Assembly: GCA_014695255.1 (NCBI GenBank)
Contig: JACJNX010000126.1
Coordinates: 62,001 to 126,000, forward strand
Direction: 5' to 3'
DNA length: 64,000 nt
From: Cyanobacteria bacterium FACHB-63
Lineage (GTDB): Bacteria; Cyanobacteriota; Cyanobacteriia; Leptolyngbyales; Leptolyngbyaceae
The stretch's first letter is position 1, and every line of letters begins with the position of its first letter. Positions 8,194 through 16,132 of the stretch are shown one piece after another. Under the pieces are notes generated by a model. That model ran no database searches. It was not told the DNA's origin and was given only the letters and a program-made list of their open reading frames with translations. The position numbers and the translations under genes were made by a program.

Positions 8194-9870
8194 CTAGCTG
8201 TTCCGATCGAATCCACCCGATGGCACTGTGGATGTTTGAGATCGAGTAAAACGCTTCTGTTCTTGCGGCTCCAGAGACTGAATTGCCCTCTGAAGAAGTT
8301 GCTGAAGGTACATTTCAGCCTGCTCTTTGCCTGAATTTCGCTTAATCTCCTGAGTCCGAGGGCTATAGACCAAGGCTCTAATGTCTGTCTCTTTCCCAGT
8401 GTTTAGAATATATCGGGCAATTGCCAAATCGACTTCATCCTGCGGCTTCTGGCGCTTATCTCGCTTTTGAATTTGCTGCGATATATGCTGATAAAGCCCT
8501 TTGTAAGTTAATTCTTGCTCATCTACGCTGATTGACGAAGCAGGCGAGCTAGATTGCGATCGCTCAAGTCGAATCAGTAATTTTTGCAGGGTATATTCAG
8601 CGCCTAATCGAGATCCAGCGATCGTCACTCCATCCAAGGAAAACGAAATTCCTTGAGGTTTCTGCTGTTGGGTGTAGCGAATTGTAACTCGGATATCAGC
8701 CTGCGCCAGTCGCTCAATGAATTCTGGTAAAGAACGGCTGACATTCTGCGCCGCATCGATCTGCTGCCGCAGTCGCTGGTGAATTAGCATCATCTGATGA
8801 GCTTCAGCCGAGACTCTTGGTAGTGATTGATCTTGAACTGGTTGCGATCGAGGCACTGTCTCCAGTATTTGACCCAGTTGAGCTACCAGCACCTTTGCGC
8901 CGTAGAGATTTCCAAGCCTTGAGCTACTGATGAATTTACCACCTATCTCAACCATGAGCCGTTGCCCCTGCGGAGGTGTGTGGAGCTGCGCCTTAATGCC
9001 TGCCTGATTCAACTGCTCGACTAACTCAGGCAGGGATTGCACCTGTTTGACCTGCTGATAAATTAGCTTGCGGACCCGCGCAGCCTCAGACTGAAATTGT
9101 GGTTCAGGTGATGTTCTGCCCGATAACCGCTGCTCAATCCTTGCCAAGCTGTATGTTCGACCCAATTTTGAACCAGCGATCGCAATTCCATCTAGCTCAA
9201 ATGAAATTCCTTGAAGGTGAGTCTTCTGATTCTGTCGGAGTTTTACCGACACGCCGCTTTCGGCAAGTCGAGCGGTCAACTGCTCAAGGTTGGTAACGAG
9301 ATGCTCGTCGCTCAATGCTCTATCAATCAACTGCTGTAATCTCTTCCGCAGCGATGGCTTGGCAGTTTTGCGCTCCTGTTCCAGTTCCCGGCGTGTGGGT
9401 GAGGAGCGATCGCGCTCCCAAGTCGGCACAACTGAGGTGAGAGCGTACTCCTGCTCAAGCTGCCTGAGAATTGCCTCACTGCGTCGAAAATCCCAGGAAT
9501 CTGTTACAGCTTCTCCATTCCGACGAACCCGATTCGCGACAATGTGAACATGCTCATGATGTTCTGTATCTGTATGACGCACAAGAACATACTGATTACG
9601 GTTAAATCCCATTGCTTTCAGGTATTTTGCCGATACGTCGCGCCAGGTATCATCTGTAAAACTCTCACCCGGACTGAGACTTAAAGCGCAGTGGTAAACG
9701 GGACGCTGAATTCGTTCGTTGCGCTGCCGAATTTGCTCAAACTCGATCGTCAATTCCTGGGGCGTTGTTCCTTCCATGTTGCCCCCAATCAATTTTGCGC
9801 CTGGTTTTCCTAAAACATAGGCAAGACAGCCAGAAAAGTCTCGACCTTTGACCTGTTTGCCAATCATCAA
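8194..9870 (-). CDS. MOBP-type relaxase
   Basis: The 558-residue protein has the relaxase catalytic domain in the first 150 residues. The likely nicking tyrosine is Tyr18 in CLAYVLGKPG. The metal triad motif is HTDTEHHEHVHIVANRV (His99, Asp101, His104, His107, His109). It should cut one strand at oriT and carry it into the recipient. Residues about 190-460 contain three copies of a module of roughly 60-85 residues with cores GISFELDGIAIAGSKLG, LMVEIGGKFISSSRLG and GISFSLDGVTIAGSRLG, probably DNA-binding. The start overlaps mobC by four bases (ATGA), so translation is coupled. No mating-pair genes are in view, so this is probably a mobilisable replicon. Confidence 0.85.
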   Translation of the reverse strand: MMIGKQVKGRDFSGCLAYVLGKPGAKLIGGNMEGTTPQELTIEFEQIRQRNERIQRPVYHCALSLSPGESFTDDTWRDVSAKYLKAMGFNRNQYVLVRHTDTEHHEHVHIVANRVRRNGEAVTDSWDFRRSEAILRQLEQEYALTSVVPTWERDRSSPTRRELEQERKTAKPSLRKRLQQLIDRALSDEHLVTNLEQLTARLAESGVSVKLRQNQKTHLQGISFELDGIAIAGSKLGRTYSLARIEQRLSGRTSPEPQFQSEAARVRKLIYQQVKQVQSLPELVEQLNQAGIKAQLHTPPQGQRLMVEIGGKFISSSRLGNLYGAKVLVAQLGQILETVPRSQPVQDQSLPRVSAEAHQMMLIHQRLRQQIDAAQNVSRSLPEFIERLAQADIRVTIRYTQQQKPQGISFSLDGVTIAGSRLGAEYTLQKLLIRLERSQSSSPASSISVDEQELTYKGLYQHISQQIQKRDKRQKPQDEVDLAIARYILNTGKETDIRALVYSPRTQEIKRNSGKEQAEMYLQQLLQRAIQSLEPQEQKRFTRSQTSTVPSGGFDRNS

Positions 9871-10250
9871 TTTTTGAAGTTTGATTTTCCATCAATTTGC
9901 GATCGCAACTCATGAATCGTTGCTCTAAGGTCATCCACCGCCAATCTCAACGTATTTAGTGACTGAGTGATTTGCTGAGATGGCTGCTCTAGTGTCTGTT
10001 GATCGATCGCTTGAGCAATTTGATTCAGGCTAGCGCCGACTCGGTTTAGTTCTCCATACACTTCGCCGAGTCTAAAGTAAGTTTCTTCTGCAACATCTGT
10101 AACTTGGTCGGGCAGCTCCGAAAGCCCAGTGACACAGCGGACGTACTCGCTGATCGATAGTTCAAACTGGGCTGCTTTCGCCACCAGCCGCTTTTTCTCA
10201 TCAGAAGTGAGCCGCACTTCAAAGCGCTCGGTTTTAGCTTCTACAGGCAT
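9867..10250 (-). CDS. mobC: MobC-like relaxosome accessory protein
   Basis: The 127-residue protein, taken from the ATG at 10250, begins MPVEAKTERFEVRLTSDEKK. An upstream in-frame start at 10268 is possible. The N-terminal part is a ribbon-helix-helix-like segment (RFEVRLTSDEKKRLVAKAAQFELSISEYVRC). The middle holds the MobC signature GEVYGELNRVGASLNQIAQAID, followed by a helical tail. MobC proteins bind oriT and help the relaxase open the nic region. It overlaps the relaxase start, and the oriT-like repeat lies 74 bp upstream. Confidence 0.8.
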   Translation of the reverse strand: MPVEAKTERFEVRLTSDEKKRLVAKAAQFELSISEYVRCVTGLSELPDQVTDVAEETYFRLGEVYGELNRVGASLNQIAQAIDQQTLEQPSQQITQSLNTLRLAVDDLRATIHELRSQIDGKSNFKN

Positions 10251-10323
10251 AGTTTTGTACGGACACAAGACATGGCTTGCTACAGGTGGAATGAGGGCTA
10301 CAATGACAGTTTTTCGTTAACGC

Positions 10324-10375
10324 ATATCCCGAAAATTATCCTGGAGGCGCTCCCCCAGGATAATTTTCGGGATAT
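10324..10375. other. Candidate oriT/nic inverted repeat
   Basis: A perfect 21-bp inverted repeat (10324-10344 and 10355-10375) has a 10-base spacer. Each arm ends in TTATCCTGG, which contains ATCCTG, the core found at nic sites of MOBP relaxases such as IncP and Ti border types. It lies between mobC and the divergent operon at 10703, the expected place for oriT. A strong hairpin acting as terminator is the alternative. Confidence 0.5.
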
Positions 10376-10702
10376 CACAGTAAGTTTCCAGAGGAATTGC
10401 CCAGGTGAGAACCCGGGGAAAGTTATCGAGTAATACAAGGATGAATGCCAAGCGGAATTTTACGTCATGCGATTGGATGAATCTTTTATAGCATCCTGGA
10501 AAATTGCTACCGCTCCAGCCTCGAAACTTTTCAATGGGTTCTACTTCTTGCAAAGAATCTGTAAATCCTGGTTGAAGCTCTTCCAGAATCCTAAAAGAGA
10601 GCAGTATAATCAAGGACAAGGGAAACCTTAAAGTTTTCAAACCACTGATCCTATAGGCTGCCCCAAGTGACTTCATGGAAGCCACTTGATTGATTTGCAT
10701 GT
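10376..10702. promoter_or_regulatory. Intergenic region of divergent mobilisation operons
   Basis: This 327-bp stretch has no convincing gene; a minus-strand frame through it starts in the next gene and ends inside the oriT-like repeat. Near its right end CAAGTG-A-CTTC (10664-10674) and GAAG-C-CACTTG (10678-10688) form a dyad 15 bp before the ATG at 10703, a candidate operator. The motif ATCCTGG recurs near 10494 and 10565. Confidence 0.4.
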
Positions 10703-11338
10703 ATGAGCAATTCTGTGCCACCAATCAGTTCTGCAAAGGTGCAGACTGAATTGGTTGTTGATGCAATCTCAAAACTTGAAGCTCTTCCTGAGAAAACCCC
10801 AGTGCAGAAGCGTGAGCTGACGACGCGGGAAACTGTGTCTGCCATGTATGAAACGCTATGTAAGCTGCGGTTCGAGAAGGGCTACTCGTTTGTTGAGATT
10901 TCTGATTTGCTCAAAGAGATGATCGGGCTTGATGTCAGTTCTAAAACGCTCCAGAACTATTTTGGAGAAGAGACGAAATCTCGCAAAAGATTAGCTCGAC
11001 AGCGCAAGCGACGATCGGAACGAAGCAATTCTCAGATCGCGCCATCTCTTGCGAGTGCAGCGCCTAAACCTGGAGATTCAACACCAGAGCAAGACGTAAC
11101 AGCCCCATCAACGCTTGCCCCCAATTCAGATCCTGATTCAATAGCTGCATCGGAATCGCCTCAGTTTGACCTTCAACAGGCTCTAGTTGAGATTGCTGAT
11201 GAGAACGATGAAAGAAACGATTCATCTGCTGCTACTGCCCCCACAGCCTCAACTGAGCGATCGCAGGGAAAGTGGGTTGAACCCGAATTCAACACGATTC
11301 AAACCAGACCTAAAAAACGTAGGGGTAACTATTCATGA
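10703..11338 (+). CDS. Probable DNA-binding mobilisation/transfer accessory protein
   Basis: The 211-residue protein has a folded N-terminal half. Residues about 45-95 (LCKLRFEKGYSFVEISDLLKEMIG..VSSKTLQNYF) resemble the helix-turn-helix of TraK- or MobC-like plasmid proteins, followed by a basic stretch KSRKRLARQRKRRSER. The C-terminal half is Ser/Pro/Ala-rich and probably disordered. It is the first gene of a three-gene operon; its stop overlaps the next ATG (ATGA). Location beside the oriT-like region suggests binding there. The family is not securely identified. Confidence 0.55.
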   Translation: MSNSVPPISSAKVQTELVVDAISKLEALPEKTPVQKRELTTRETVSAMYETLCKLRFEKGYSFVEISDLLKEMIGLDVSSKTLQNYFGEETKSRKRLARQRKRRSERSNSQIAPSLASAAPKPGDSTPEQDVTAPSTLAPNSDPDSIAASESPQFDLQQALVEIADENDERNDSSAATAPTASTERSQGKWVEPEFNTIQTRPKKRRGNYS

Positions 11339-12165
11339 CTTCCACTCTCAATCGAATTGTCTTTATCCTTGGCGGAAAAGGCGGAACAGGAAAGACGCTG
11401 CATTGTCGGCAGTTGTATTATGCTCTCGTTCAGGCAGGCGTAAAATGCCTTGCCTATGATGCTGATGTCGAGAATCCAGAATTTGAGGACTACCATACGG
11501 AATGCCAGCATAAAGTAAAGCGGCTCAACTTCCTCAAATCTGCTGAAGCGAAAACGTTGTTTAGCGATATCGATCAGCAGAAGCCATCGGTTGTTCTGAT
11601 TGATATGCCTGGAGCATCTGGGAAAGCAACGAGAGAACAGTTGCAGAAGTTTGGGGCGTTTGATTTAGCAAAAGATTTGGGCTACCGTATCACGTTTGAT
11701 ACTGTTCTCAACAACTGCTACAACACAATTAACAGCCTCCGCATCATGATTGACTTTTGCGGCACTCAGGCAGATTATGTCGCTGTGAAGAGCTTGATGT
11801 GGACGCAGGAGGGCTTGAACTTCAGCCGATGGGAGAAATCAGAGGAACGCAGGCGATTTTTGGAATTAAATGGTATTGAAATCGAGATGCCGCTGCTAGA
11901 CCTCAGTACCTTTGATGTAATGCACGAAGAAGCACTGTCATTTTTTGAGAAGGATCAGCTTCCATTTGGCGATCGTATTCTGGTTAATAGCTTTTTGAAT
12001 CTCAGCCTTCCAGAATTGCAAAAAGCGGCTCAGTATTTGGGACTCCCTGTTTCTACCACTGAAGCGACTGCTGCTAAAGCCACTAAATCTACCAGTAAGA
12101 AAAAAGCTGCTGATCCGAAAGTAGAAGAACCTGCGCCAGAGGTCGCAACCAGTGGAACCAAGTAA
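11335..12165 (+). CDS. ParA/TraL-like ATPase
   Basis: The 276-residue protein has a deviant Walker A box GGKGGTGKT (residues 13-21), typical of the ParA/MinD superfamily, an A-prime-like segment AYDADVENPEF, and a Walker B-like VVLIDMPG with Asp90. The last 40 residues are a Lys/Ala/Pro-rich tail. It could partition the plasmid or, given its place in an operon beside oriT and mob genes, act like the TraL ATPase of transfer systems. It overlaps the previous gene by four bases and the next by 14. No ParB partner is evident, which favours the transfer role. Confidence 0.65.
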   Translation: MTSTLNRIVFILGGKGGTGKTLHCRQLYYALVQAGVKCLAYDADVENPEFEDYHTECQHKVKRLNFLKSAEAKTLFSDIDQQKPSVVLIDMPGASGKATREQLQKFGAFDLAKDLGYRITFDTVLNNCYNTINSLRIMIDFCGTQADYVAVKSLMWTQEGLNFSRWEKSEERRRFLELNGIEIEMPLLDLSTFDVMHEEALSFFEKDQLPFGDRILVNSFLNLSLPELQKAAQYLGLPVSTTEATAAKATKSTSKKKAADPKVEEPAPEVATSGTK

Positions 12166-13081
12166 CGACAAACTTCTCACCGAGATTGCTGAGCTTCAGA
12201 AAGCAGTGGGAAAGCTATGGCAGACCGTTGATGAGGCAAAAATCTCGACTGCTGAGGAATCGCGCAAAGTTGGCGATAAGTTGGACACATGGATAGACAC
12301 GAATCGAATACTGCTGGAATCGACGCAAGAACTGCTCAAGGTGATCGTACTGAACTCGCAGGAGGTGCAGCGATCAGCGCAGTCCTACGAGAAAGGCAGT
12401 CGGCTCTTGACTCAATTGCAGCAGCAACTCAGCAGCTTCGAGCAAGTAACGACCGAATTGAGCGATACCTTGGAGAATCTGGAGTTACCAGCAACTCCGG
12501 CGATCCCAGAGTCCGAGAATCAGCCTCTCTTGATCGAGCAATTTTCGACCTATCAGGAGAATTTGAAGCAAACGCTTCAGAATATCCAATCGCTCCAGCA
12601 GAACCTCGCCGAGAGCGTCGAAGCCTTACTGAAGAAAACTGGAAATCGCGATCTTCTCAAGGCACTCAAGACTCTAACCCACTCGAATACAGCGATCAAC
12701 CTAACGACGTGGAAAGATAGTTTGCTCACTCCGGCTGCATTACCAATCTCAATCTTTGGCGTGGTCATGGTTGCGATTGGGGCAGGACTGGGCTGGACTG
12801 GAACTCAACTTGCCAAACCTGAACTGGCTCCAGGTGTACCACGACAGTTAACGTTAGACGAAGCAGAGACATTACGGTGGGCGAAAAGTCGTGAAGGTAA
12901 ATTAGCTCGAAATCTGGTTCAATGGAACGATGCTCTGCTAACGAATCTCGATTGCACTGAAGATGTCGATCGCTTAGGGGTAACGCTGAACGTGCAGGGT
13001 AAGCCTTCCACATTCGGTTACTGTGCCCTGTGGGTTGTTCCACCAGAGGAACGAAGATTTGAGAAATCCAAGAAAAATTAG
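12152..13081 (+). CDS. Coiled-coil protein with one membrane segment
   Basis: The 309-residue protein overlaps the end of the ATPase gene by 14 bases. Residues 1-170 are predicted coiled coil (many Gln, Glu and Leu; e.g. LLTQLQQQLSSFEQVTTEL). One hydrophobic segment, ISIFGVVMVAIGAGLGW, lies at about 198-216. The C-terminal 90 residues are soluble with two cysteines (LDCTEDVDRLG, FGYCALWVVPP). I do not recognise the family. As the last gene of the oriT-proximal operon it may anchor the ATPase or relaxosome at the membrane. An alternative frame inside it (12289-12720) stays open for 143 codons. Confidence 0.6.
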   Translation: MEPSNDKLLTEIAELQKAVGKLWQTVDEAKISTAEESRKVGDKLDTWIDTNRILLESTQELLKVIVLNSQEVQRSAQSYEKGSRLLTQLQQQLSSFEQVTTELSDTLENLELPATPAIPESENQPLLIEQFSTYQENLKQTLQNIQSLQQNLAESVEALLKKTGNRDLLKALKTLTHSNTAINLTTWKDSLLTPAALPISIFGVVMVAIGAGLGWTGTQLAKPELAPGVPRQLTLDEAETLRWAKSREGKLARNLVQWNDALLTNLDCTEDVDRLGVTLNVQGKPSTFGYCALWVVPPEERRFEKSKKN

Positions 13082-13108
13082 GGTTCTACATTTTTACGAG
13101 AACCCTAA
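13078..13108 (+). terminator. Hairpin ending the 10703-13081 operon
   Basis: A perfect 10-bp stem TTAGGGTTCT / AGAACCCTAA with an 11-base loop containing TTTTT includes the stop codon of the last gene. There is no U tract after it, so it may act as a weak or bidirectional terminator between convergent genes. Confidence 0.5.
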
Positions 13109-13123
13109 TTGTGGAGACCACAG

Positions 13124-13336
13124 CTAGAACAAGCTCATTTGCTCACATTCGGCAGGAGGCGATGTAGAGCGGTTTGAGCGAGACTTTGGCTTGGGTTGGG
13201 GTGAAAGCTTTTTAATTGAGGTCTCCTTTAATGTGACAACCCAGCCATGCGTAGAACAGAGCGATCGCTCCAATCCAGGAATGCGAATCGTCTCGCCACA
13301 GAGTGGACAGACTCCGTAGGGAAATTGAACAGTCAT
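13124..13336 (-). CDS. Small zinc-ribbon-like protein with clamp-binding-like tail
   Basis: The 70-residue protein has CPLC near residue 10 and CSTH near residue 27, a possible Cys3His zinc site in GVCPLCGETIRIPGLERSLC. A basic Ser/Pro/Lys linker follows, and it ends EQMSLF. QMSLF fits the QxxLF pattern used by many proteins to bind the DNA polymerase sliding clamp. No family is recognised. The motif suggests a small factor recruited to the replication machinery, but this is inference from five residues. Confidence 0.5.
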   Translation of the reverse strand: MTVQFPYGVCPLCGETIRIPGLERSLCSTHGWVVTLKETSIKKLSPQPKPKSRSNRSTSPPAECEQMSLF

Positions 13337-13434
13337 GATTGAACAATGAAAATGAGAAAATCCTGCGAAGCGCGAAATCCCCGGAGATGGATGAAGCGAG
13401 GACTCCAGGAACTTCGGTAAACAAATGATTGGAA

Positions 13435-13800
13435 CTAAGCGAGACGAGCAAGCAATTCGTCTTTCTTCATGCGAGAAAAGCCTTTGATGCCCCGATCACG
13501 AGCGATTAAACGAAGTTCTCGGATGCCAGGTTGCTTGCTACTAGGGCTAGGAACTTCGGGCGCAGTTTCTGGCTGGTATTCAGCGGGTTGAATTACTTCC
13601 TCTATAATCGGTTGAGTTTCTTCTAATTGCATCGGTTCCGTCAAAGCAACTTCAACGACTTCTGGTTGGCTTACATTTCTCGCTGGCTGGCTGCTTTGAG
13701 ATGAAGGCTGTTGGATAACATAGCAAGCAAACCCTAAGCTGAAATAAGCCAAAGCAGCAATTTCGGTAATTGTAGCGAGAGTGGTCAAAATGTCTTGCAT
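13435..13800 (-). CDS. Membrane protein with C-terminal SAP/Rho-N-like motif
   Basis: I start at the ATG at 13800 because it is preceded by GGAGATCACACCC, a good ribosome binding site nearly identical to that of ssb; an upstream ATG at 13890 is weaker. The 121-residue product has one membrane segment (about 8-33), a Pro/Glu/Gln-rich linker, and a C-terminal helix-turn-helix-like SAP or Rho-N motif, GIRELRLIARDRGIKGFSRMKKDELLARLA, that may bind nucleic acid. A membrane-tethered DNA-binding factor is plausible; the function is unknown. Confidence 0.55.
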   Translation of the reverse strand: MQDILTTLATITEIAALAYFSLGFACYVIQQPSSQSSQPARNVSQPEVVEVALTEPMQLEETQPIIEEVIQPAEYQPETAPEVPSPSSKQPGIRELRLIARDRGIKGFSRMKKDELLARLA

Positions 13801-13904
13801 GGGTGTGATCTCCAAATTTTGGTAGTAGGCTGCAATCCAGCGTGTAGCGAGTGCTGAAGATTGCGAATGAACCTGCTCGTAGTACTCCAAGCATCACAAA
13901 TTAC

Positions 13905-13918
13905 GAGGCGAAAGCCTC
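13905..13918. repeat. GAGGCGAAAGCCTC hairpin, copy 1
   Basis: A 5-bp stem with a GAAA loop on the plus strand (TTTC on the minus) lies 105 bp upstream of the gene at 13800. The same 14-mer occurs at 16573-16586 upstream of ssb. Confidence 0.5.
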
Positions 13919-14013
13919 AATTGATTTATTGTATGACCAGTAATTGAACTATTGAAATCAATAGCACTAAATCAGAAGCAAGACAACCATTACAACCAAA
14001 TATATGAACTACA

Positions 14014-14033
14014 CGCGCCCTAAGAGGGGCGCG
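14014..14033. repeat. Subterminal hairpin of the IS200/IS605 element
   Basis: CGCGCCC (14014-14020) pairs with GGGCGCG (14027-14033) around a 6-base loop. It overlaps the last codons of tnpB. Such hairpins are bound by Y1 transposase, and the 3' end of the tnpB transcript here usually forms the guide RNA. Confidence 0.6.
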
Positions 14034-15276
14034 GTTTCTGACGCTTCGTTTCAGCCAGTTGCTTCAGAGATCCCGTATTGATACGAGTCTTAGAAGTAGA
14101 GCCGGACTGATCTACGTCCAAGAGGCTAGTTCCTAACCCCTTCGCCCAGTTGAGACAAACACGAGCCGCTGCTACATCTCTGTCCTCAACACAATTGCAA
14201 TTGAGGCAGCGATGAACTCGCTCGTCTAATGTTTTGGGCTTGACATTCCAACATTCAGGACAACGTTGAGATGGCTTGAGGGTTTGAGTTGGAGCCTCTA
14301 AATAGACGCCATTCGCTTCGGCTTCTTTGTACTCCAACATGCCTCGCATCATCCCCCAACCCACATCTAAAATCGAGCGGTTGAGTCCTGATTTTTGGCG
14401 TTTCCGCTTCCCCTTTTTAGTTTTGCGGGTCATGCCTGAAATATTCAGCTTTTCACTCACGACGAGGCTACTACGGCTCACAATCTCTGTCGTGCGTTTG
14501 TGCGCCCAATCCAGTCTTTGTCGCGCTGCTTTACGAATCAGCTTTGACACTTTGGTTTGAGCTTTCTTATAGCGGCGCGATGCCTTGATTTTCTGGTTTC
14601 GATTCGGTGCGCGTTTTCTCCGTTTCTCTTTGGATGCTTTGCGAATTTTGGCTTGAGTTTTAGCCAAGAATTTCGGGTTCTCAATCTTGGTTCCGTCACT
14701 CATCGCGATGGCTGTGAGCGTCCCAAAATCAATGCCAATTGCACCCGTTCCAGTTTGACGGTGCGGGATGCATTTCACAGTGATGGAGGCATACCACTTC
14801 CGATGCCGATAGAAGATTGTGCAAGTATTCGGTGTACCCCAAGTCCGAGCTTTTCCGCGCATCTGAATCTGTCCTAAATTGGATAGCTCCAAATACCCGT
14901 TATCGCCCGTGGTGTGAACTTTCCAACCACTCGTTGCTGGATATGTCCAGCCAGAGTAGTTGCGGATTGAGCGGAATCGCGGATAACCACCCAACCCCTT
15001 GAAGAATCGCTGAAAGGCAAAGTCCACCCGTTTGAGCGTAGCTTGCAAGGCTTGTGATCCTAACTCTGCAAACTCAGTCCAGACTTTTTTGAACTCAGGC
15101 AAGCGATTCTGCTGGTCAAGATAGTTCACAGACCGATTCAGCTTTTGATAGCTATCTTTTCGGTCTGCTAAGGCAGAGTTGTATAAATAGCAATGTAACC
15201 GTCTCCACTCATAGAGCTTGCGCTCTTGAGCGGGTTTCGGATACAGGCGAAATGTGACTCTGCGGGTTACAATCAT
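14020..15276 (-). CDS. tnpB: TnpB, IS200/IS605 RNA-guided nuclease
   Basis: The 418-residue protein is full length for TnpB. The split RuvC triad is present: Asp183 in GAIGIDFGT, Glu275 in VVSEKLNISGM, and Asp367 in EDRDVAAARV. The zinc ribbon has Cys339 and Cys342 (CPEC) and Cys357 and Cys360 (CLNC). The arginine/lysine-rich insert at 210-260 is usual. TnpB cuts DNA using an RNA made from the element's own end and helps retain the transposon. All catalytic residues are in place, so it is probably active. Confidence 0.92.
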   Translation of the reverse strand: MIVTRRVTFRLYPKPAQERKLYEWRRLHCYLYNSALADRKDSYQKLNRSVNYLDQQNRLPEFKKVWTEFAELGSQALQATLKRVDFAFQRFFKGLGGYPRFRSIRNYSGWTYPATSGWKVHTTGDNGYLELSNLGQIQMRGKARTWGTPNTCTIFYRHRKWYASITVKCIPHRQTGTGAIGIDFGTLTAIAMSDGTKIENPKFLAKTQAKIRKASKEKRRKRAPNRNQKIKASRRYKKAQTKVSKLIRKAARQRLDWAHKRTTEIVSRSSLVVSEKLNISGMTRKTKKGKRKRQKSGLNRSILDVGWGMMRGMLEYKEAEANGVYLEAPTQTLKPSQRCPECWNVKPKTLDERVHRCLNCNCVEDRDVAAARVCLNWAKGLGTSLLDVDQSGSTSKTRINTGSLKQLAETKRQKPRPS

Positions 15277-15299
15277 GGTGATATTATAACTCAGTGGTC

Positions 15300-15709
15300 A
15301 TGGCTAAACTACAGTATAGGAGCGGCGCTCACTGTATTTTCTCAATTCAGTTGCATTCCTATTTTGTCTGCAAATATACTCAATCACTTCCCTCACTCTA
15401 GAAATCATTTCTAGAGTGAGGGAAGTGATTGAGTATATTTGCCAGAAGCGGAACTGCATCCTGCTTGAATTTGGGGGAGAAGCGGATCACATTCACTTGC
15501 TGATTGATATGCATCCTGACAACAATATTTCTGCGTTCTTTGGTAGCCTAAAATCTGCTACCAGCCGCATTCTCAGAGCCGAATTCCCCAATGAGGTCAA
15601 TCAGCTCTATCGGAAAGGATTCTGGGGACGGCAAAAATATTATCGTTCTGCGGGTGGTGCGCCGCTCAACGTGTTGATGCAATACATAGATGCTCACCCA
15701 CACGATTAG
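15300..15709 (+). pseudogene. tnpA: TnpA (Y1 transposase) disrupted by a palindrome
   Basis: The N-terminal codons from ATG 15300 read MAKLQYRSGAHCIFSIQLHSYFVCKY, a normal TnpA beginning. They then enter a 73-bp palindrome and hit TAG near 15397. From about 15407, in another frame, the body resumes: REVIEYICQKRNCILLEFGGE, then the HUH motif DHIHLLI, and the catalytic-Tyr segment VLMQYIDAHPHD. The intervening residues are lost. The product cannot be made as one chain, so the gene is inactive. Confidence 0.8.
15370..15442. repeat. 73-bp perfect palindrome inside tnpA
   Basis: Two perfect 36-bp arms (15370-15405 and 15407-15442) flank a single C. The right arm is genuine tnpA coding sequence; the left arm is its inverted copy, starting at GCAAATA, which is both native tnpA codons and the complement of TATTTGC in the right arm. 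This is the signature of template switching at a short inverted repeat. Confidence 0.9.
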
Positions 15710-15735
15710 AGACTGCCATTTGCGAAGCGTGACGG

Positions 15736-16041
15736 TTACGCCCTCAGCGCCGCATCGTTGCTTGCATACGCGAAGCGTACTCCGCTTGATTGGCGCAACA
15801 TCTCATCCGCGTCTTCTAAAGGCGTGGATTTCCCGTCTAGTTCGTTAAGCCACTGCGGGCAGCACGTTGGTGGAAGTAGAACACCACCTGTTATGATTAA
15901 GCAGGTTCCATGAATGCGATCGCTAGAAGCAAACGTAATTCCGCCTGCGAGCACACACAGAATTGACAGAACCCATTCCAGAACTGTTAAGCTTCCATCA
16001 ATCCAGGTGTATTTCCGTTTGGGCTTGAAGGGCGGTTCCAT
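15736..16041 (-). CDS. Small hypothetical membrane protein
   Basis: The 101-residue protein has two hydrophobic stretches, LTVLEWVLSILCVLAGGITFA (about 18-38) and GTCLIITGGVLLPPTCC (about 45-61), then a charged soluble tail. I recognise no family. It ends close to the IS200/IS605 element, so its C-terminus may be altered by that insertion. Confidence 0.45.
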   Translation of the reverse strand: MEPPFKPKRKYTWIDGSLTVLEWVLSILCVLAGGITFASSDRIHGTCLIITGGVLLPPTCCPQWLNELDGKSTPLEDADEMLRQSSGVRFAYASNDAALRA

Positions 16042-16132
16042 CGCTAATAACTATAAAGAATTTTAAGTCCGATCCATGAGCATCCCGCTATGGTAAAAAG
16101 ATTTCTCCCTTACACAGGGAGAAGTTGGTGGG

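Larger units (their letters stand above)
14014..15720. mobile_element. IS200/IS605-family element with broken tnpA and intact tnpB
   Basis: The element has divergent tnpA (plus, disrupted) and tnpB (minus) genes whose starts are about 23 bp apart. A hairpin with a 7-bp CGCGCCC/GGGCGCG stem at 14014-14033 overlaps the tnpB stop, as expected for a subterminal end. The right limit is not clear; I place it just after tnpA. With tnpA disrupted, the copy would depend on a Y1 transposase elsewhere. Confidence 0.75.

Noticed and set aside
10317..10724. 135-codon minus-strand frame in the oriT region
   Set aside because: It begins inside the next gene, ends within the 21-bp inverted repeat, and has an unconvincing composition.
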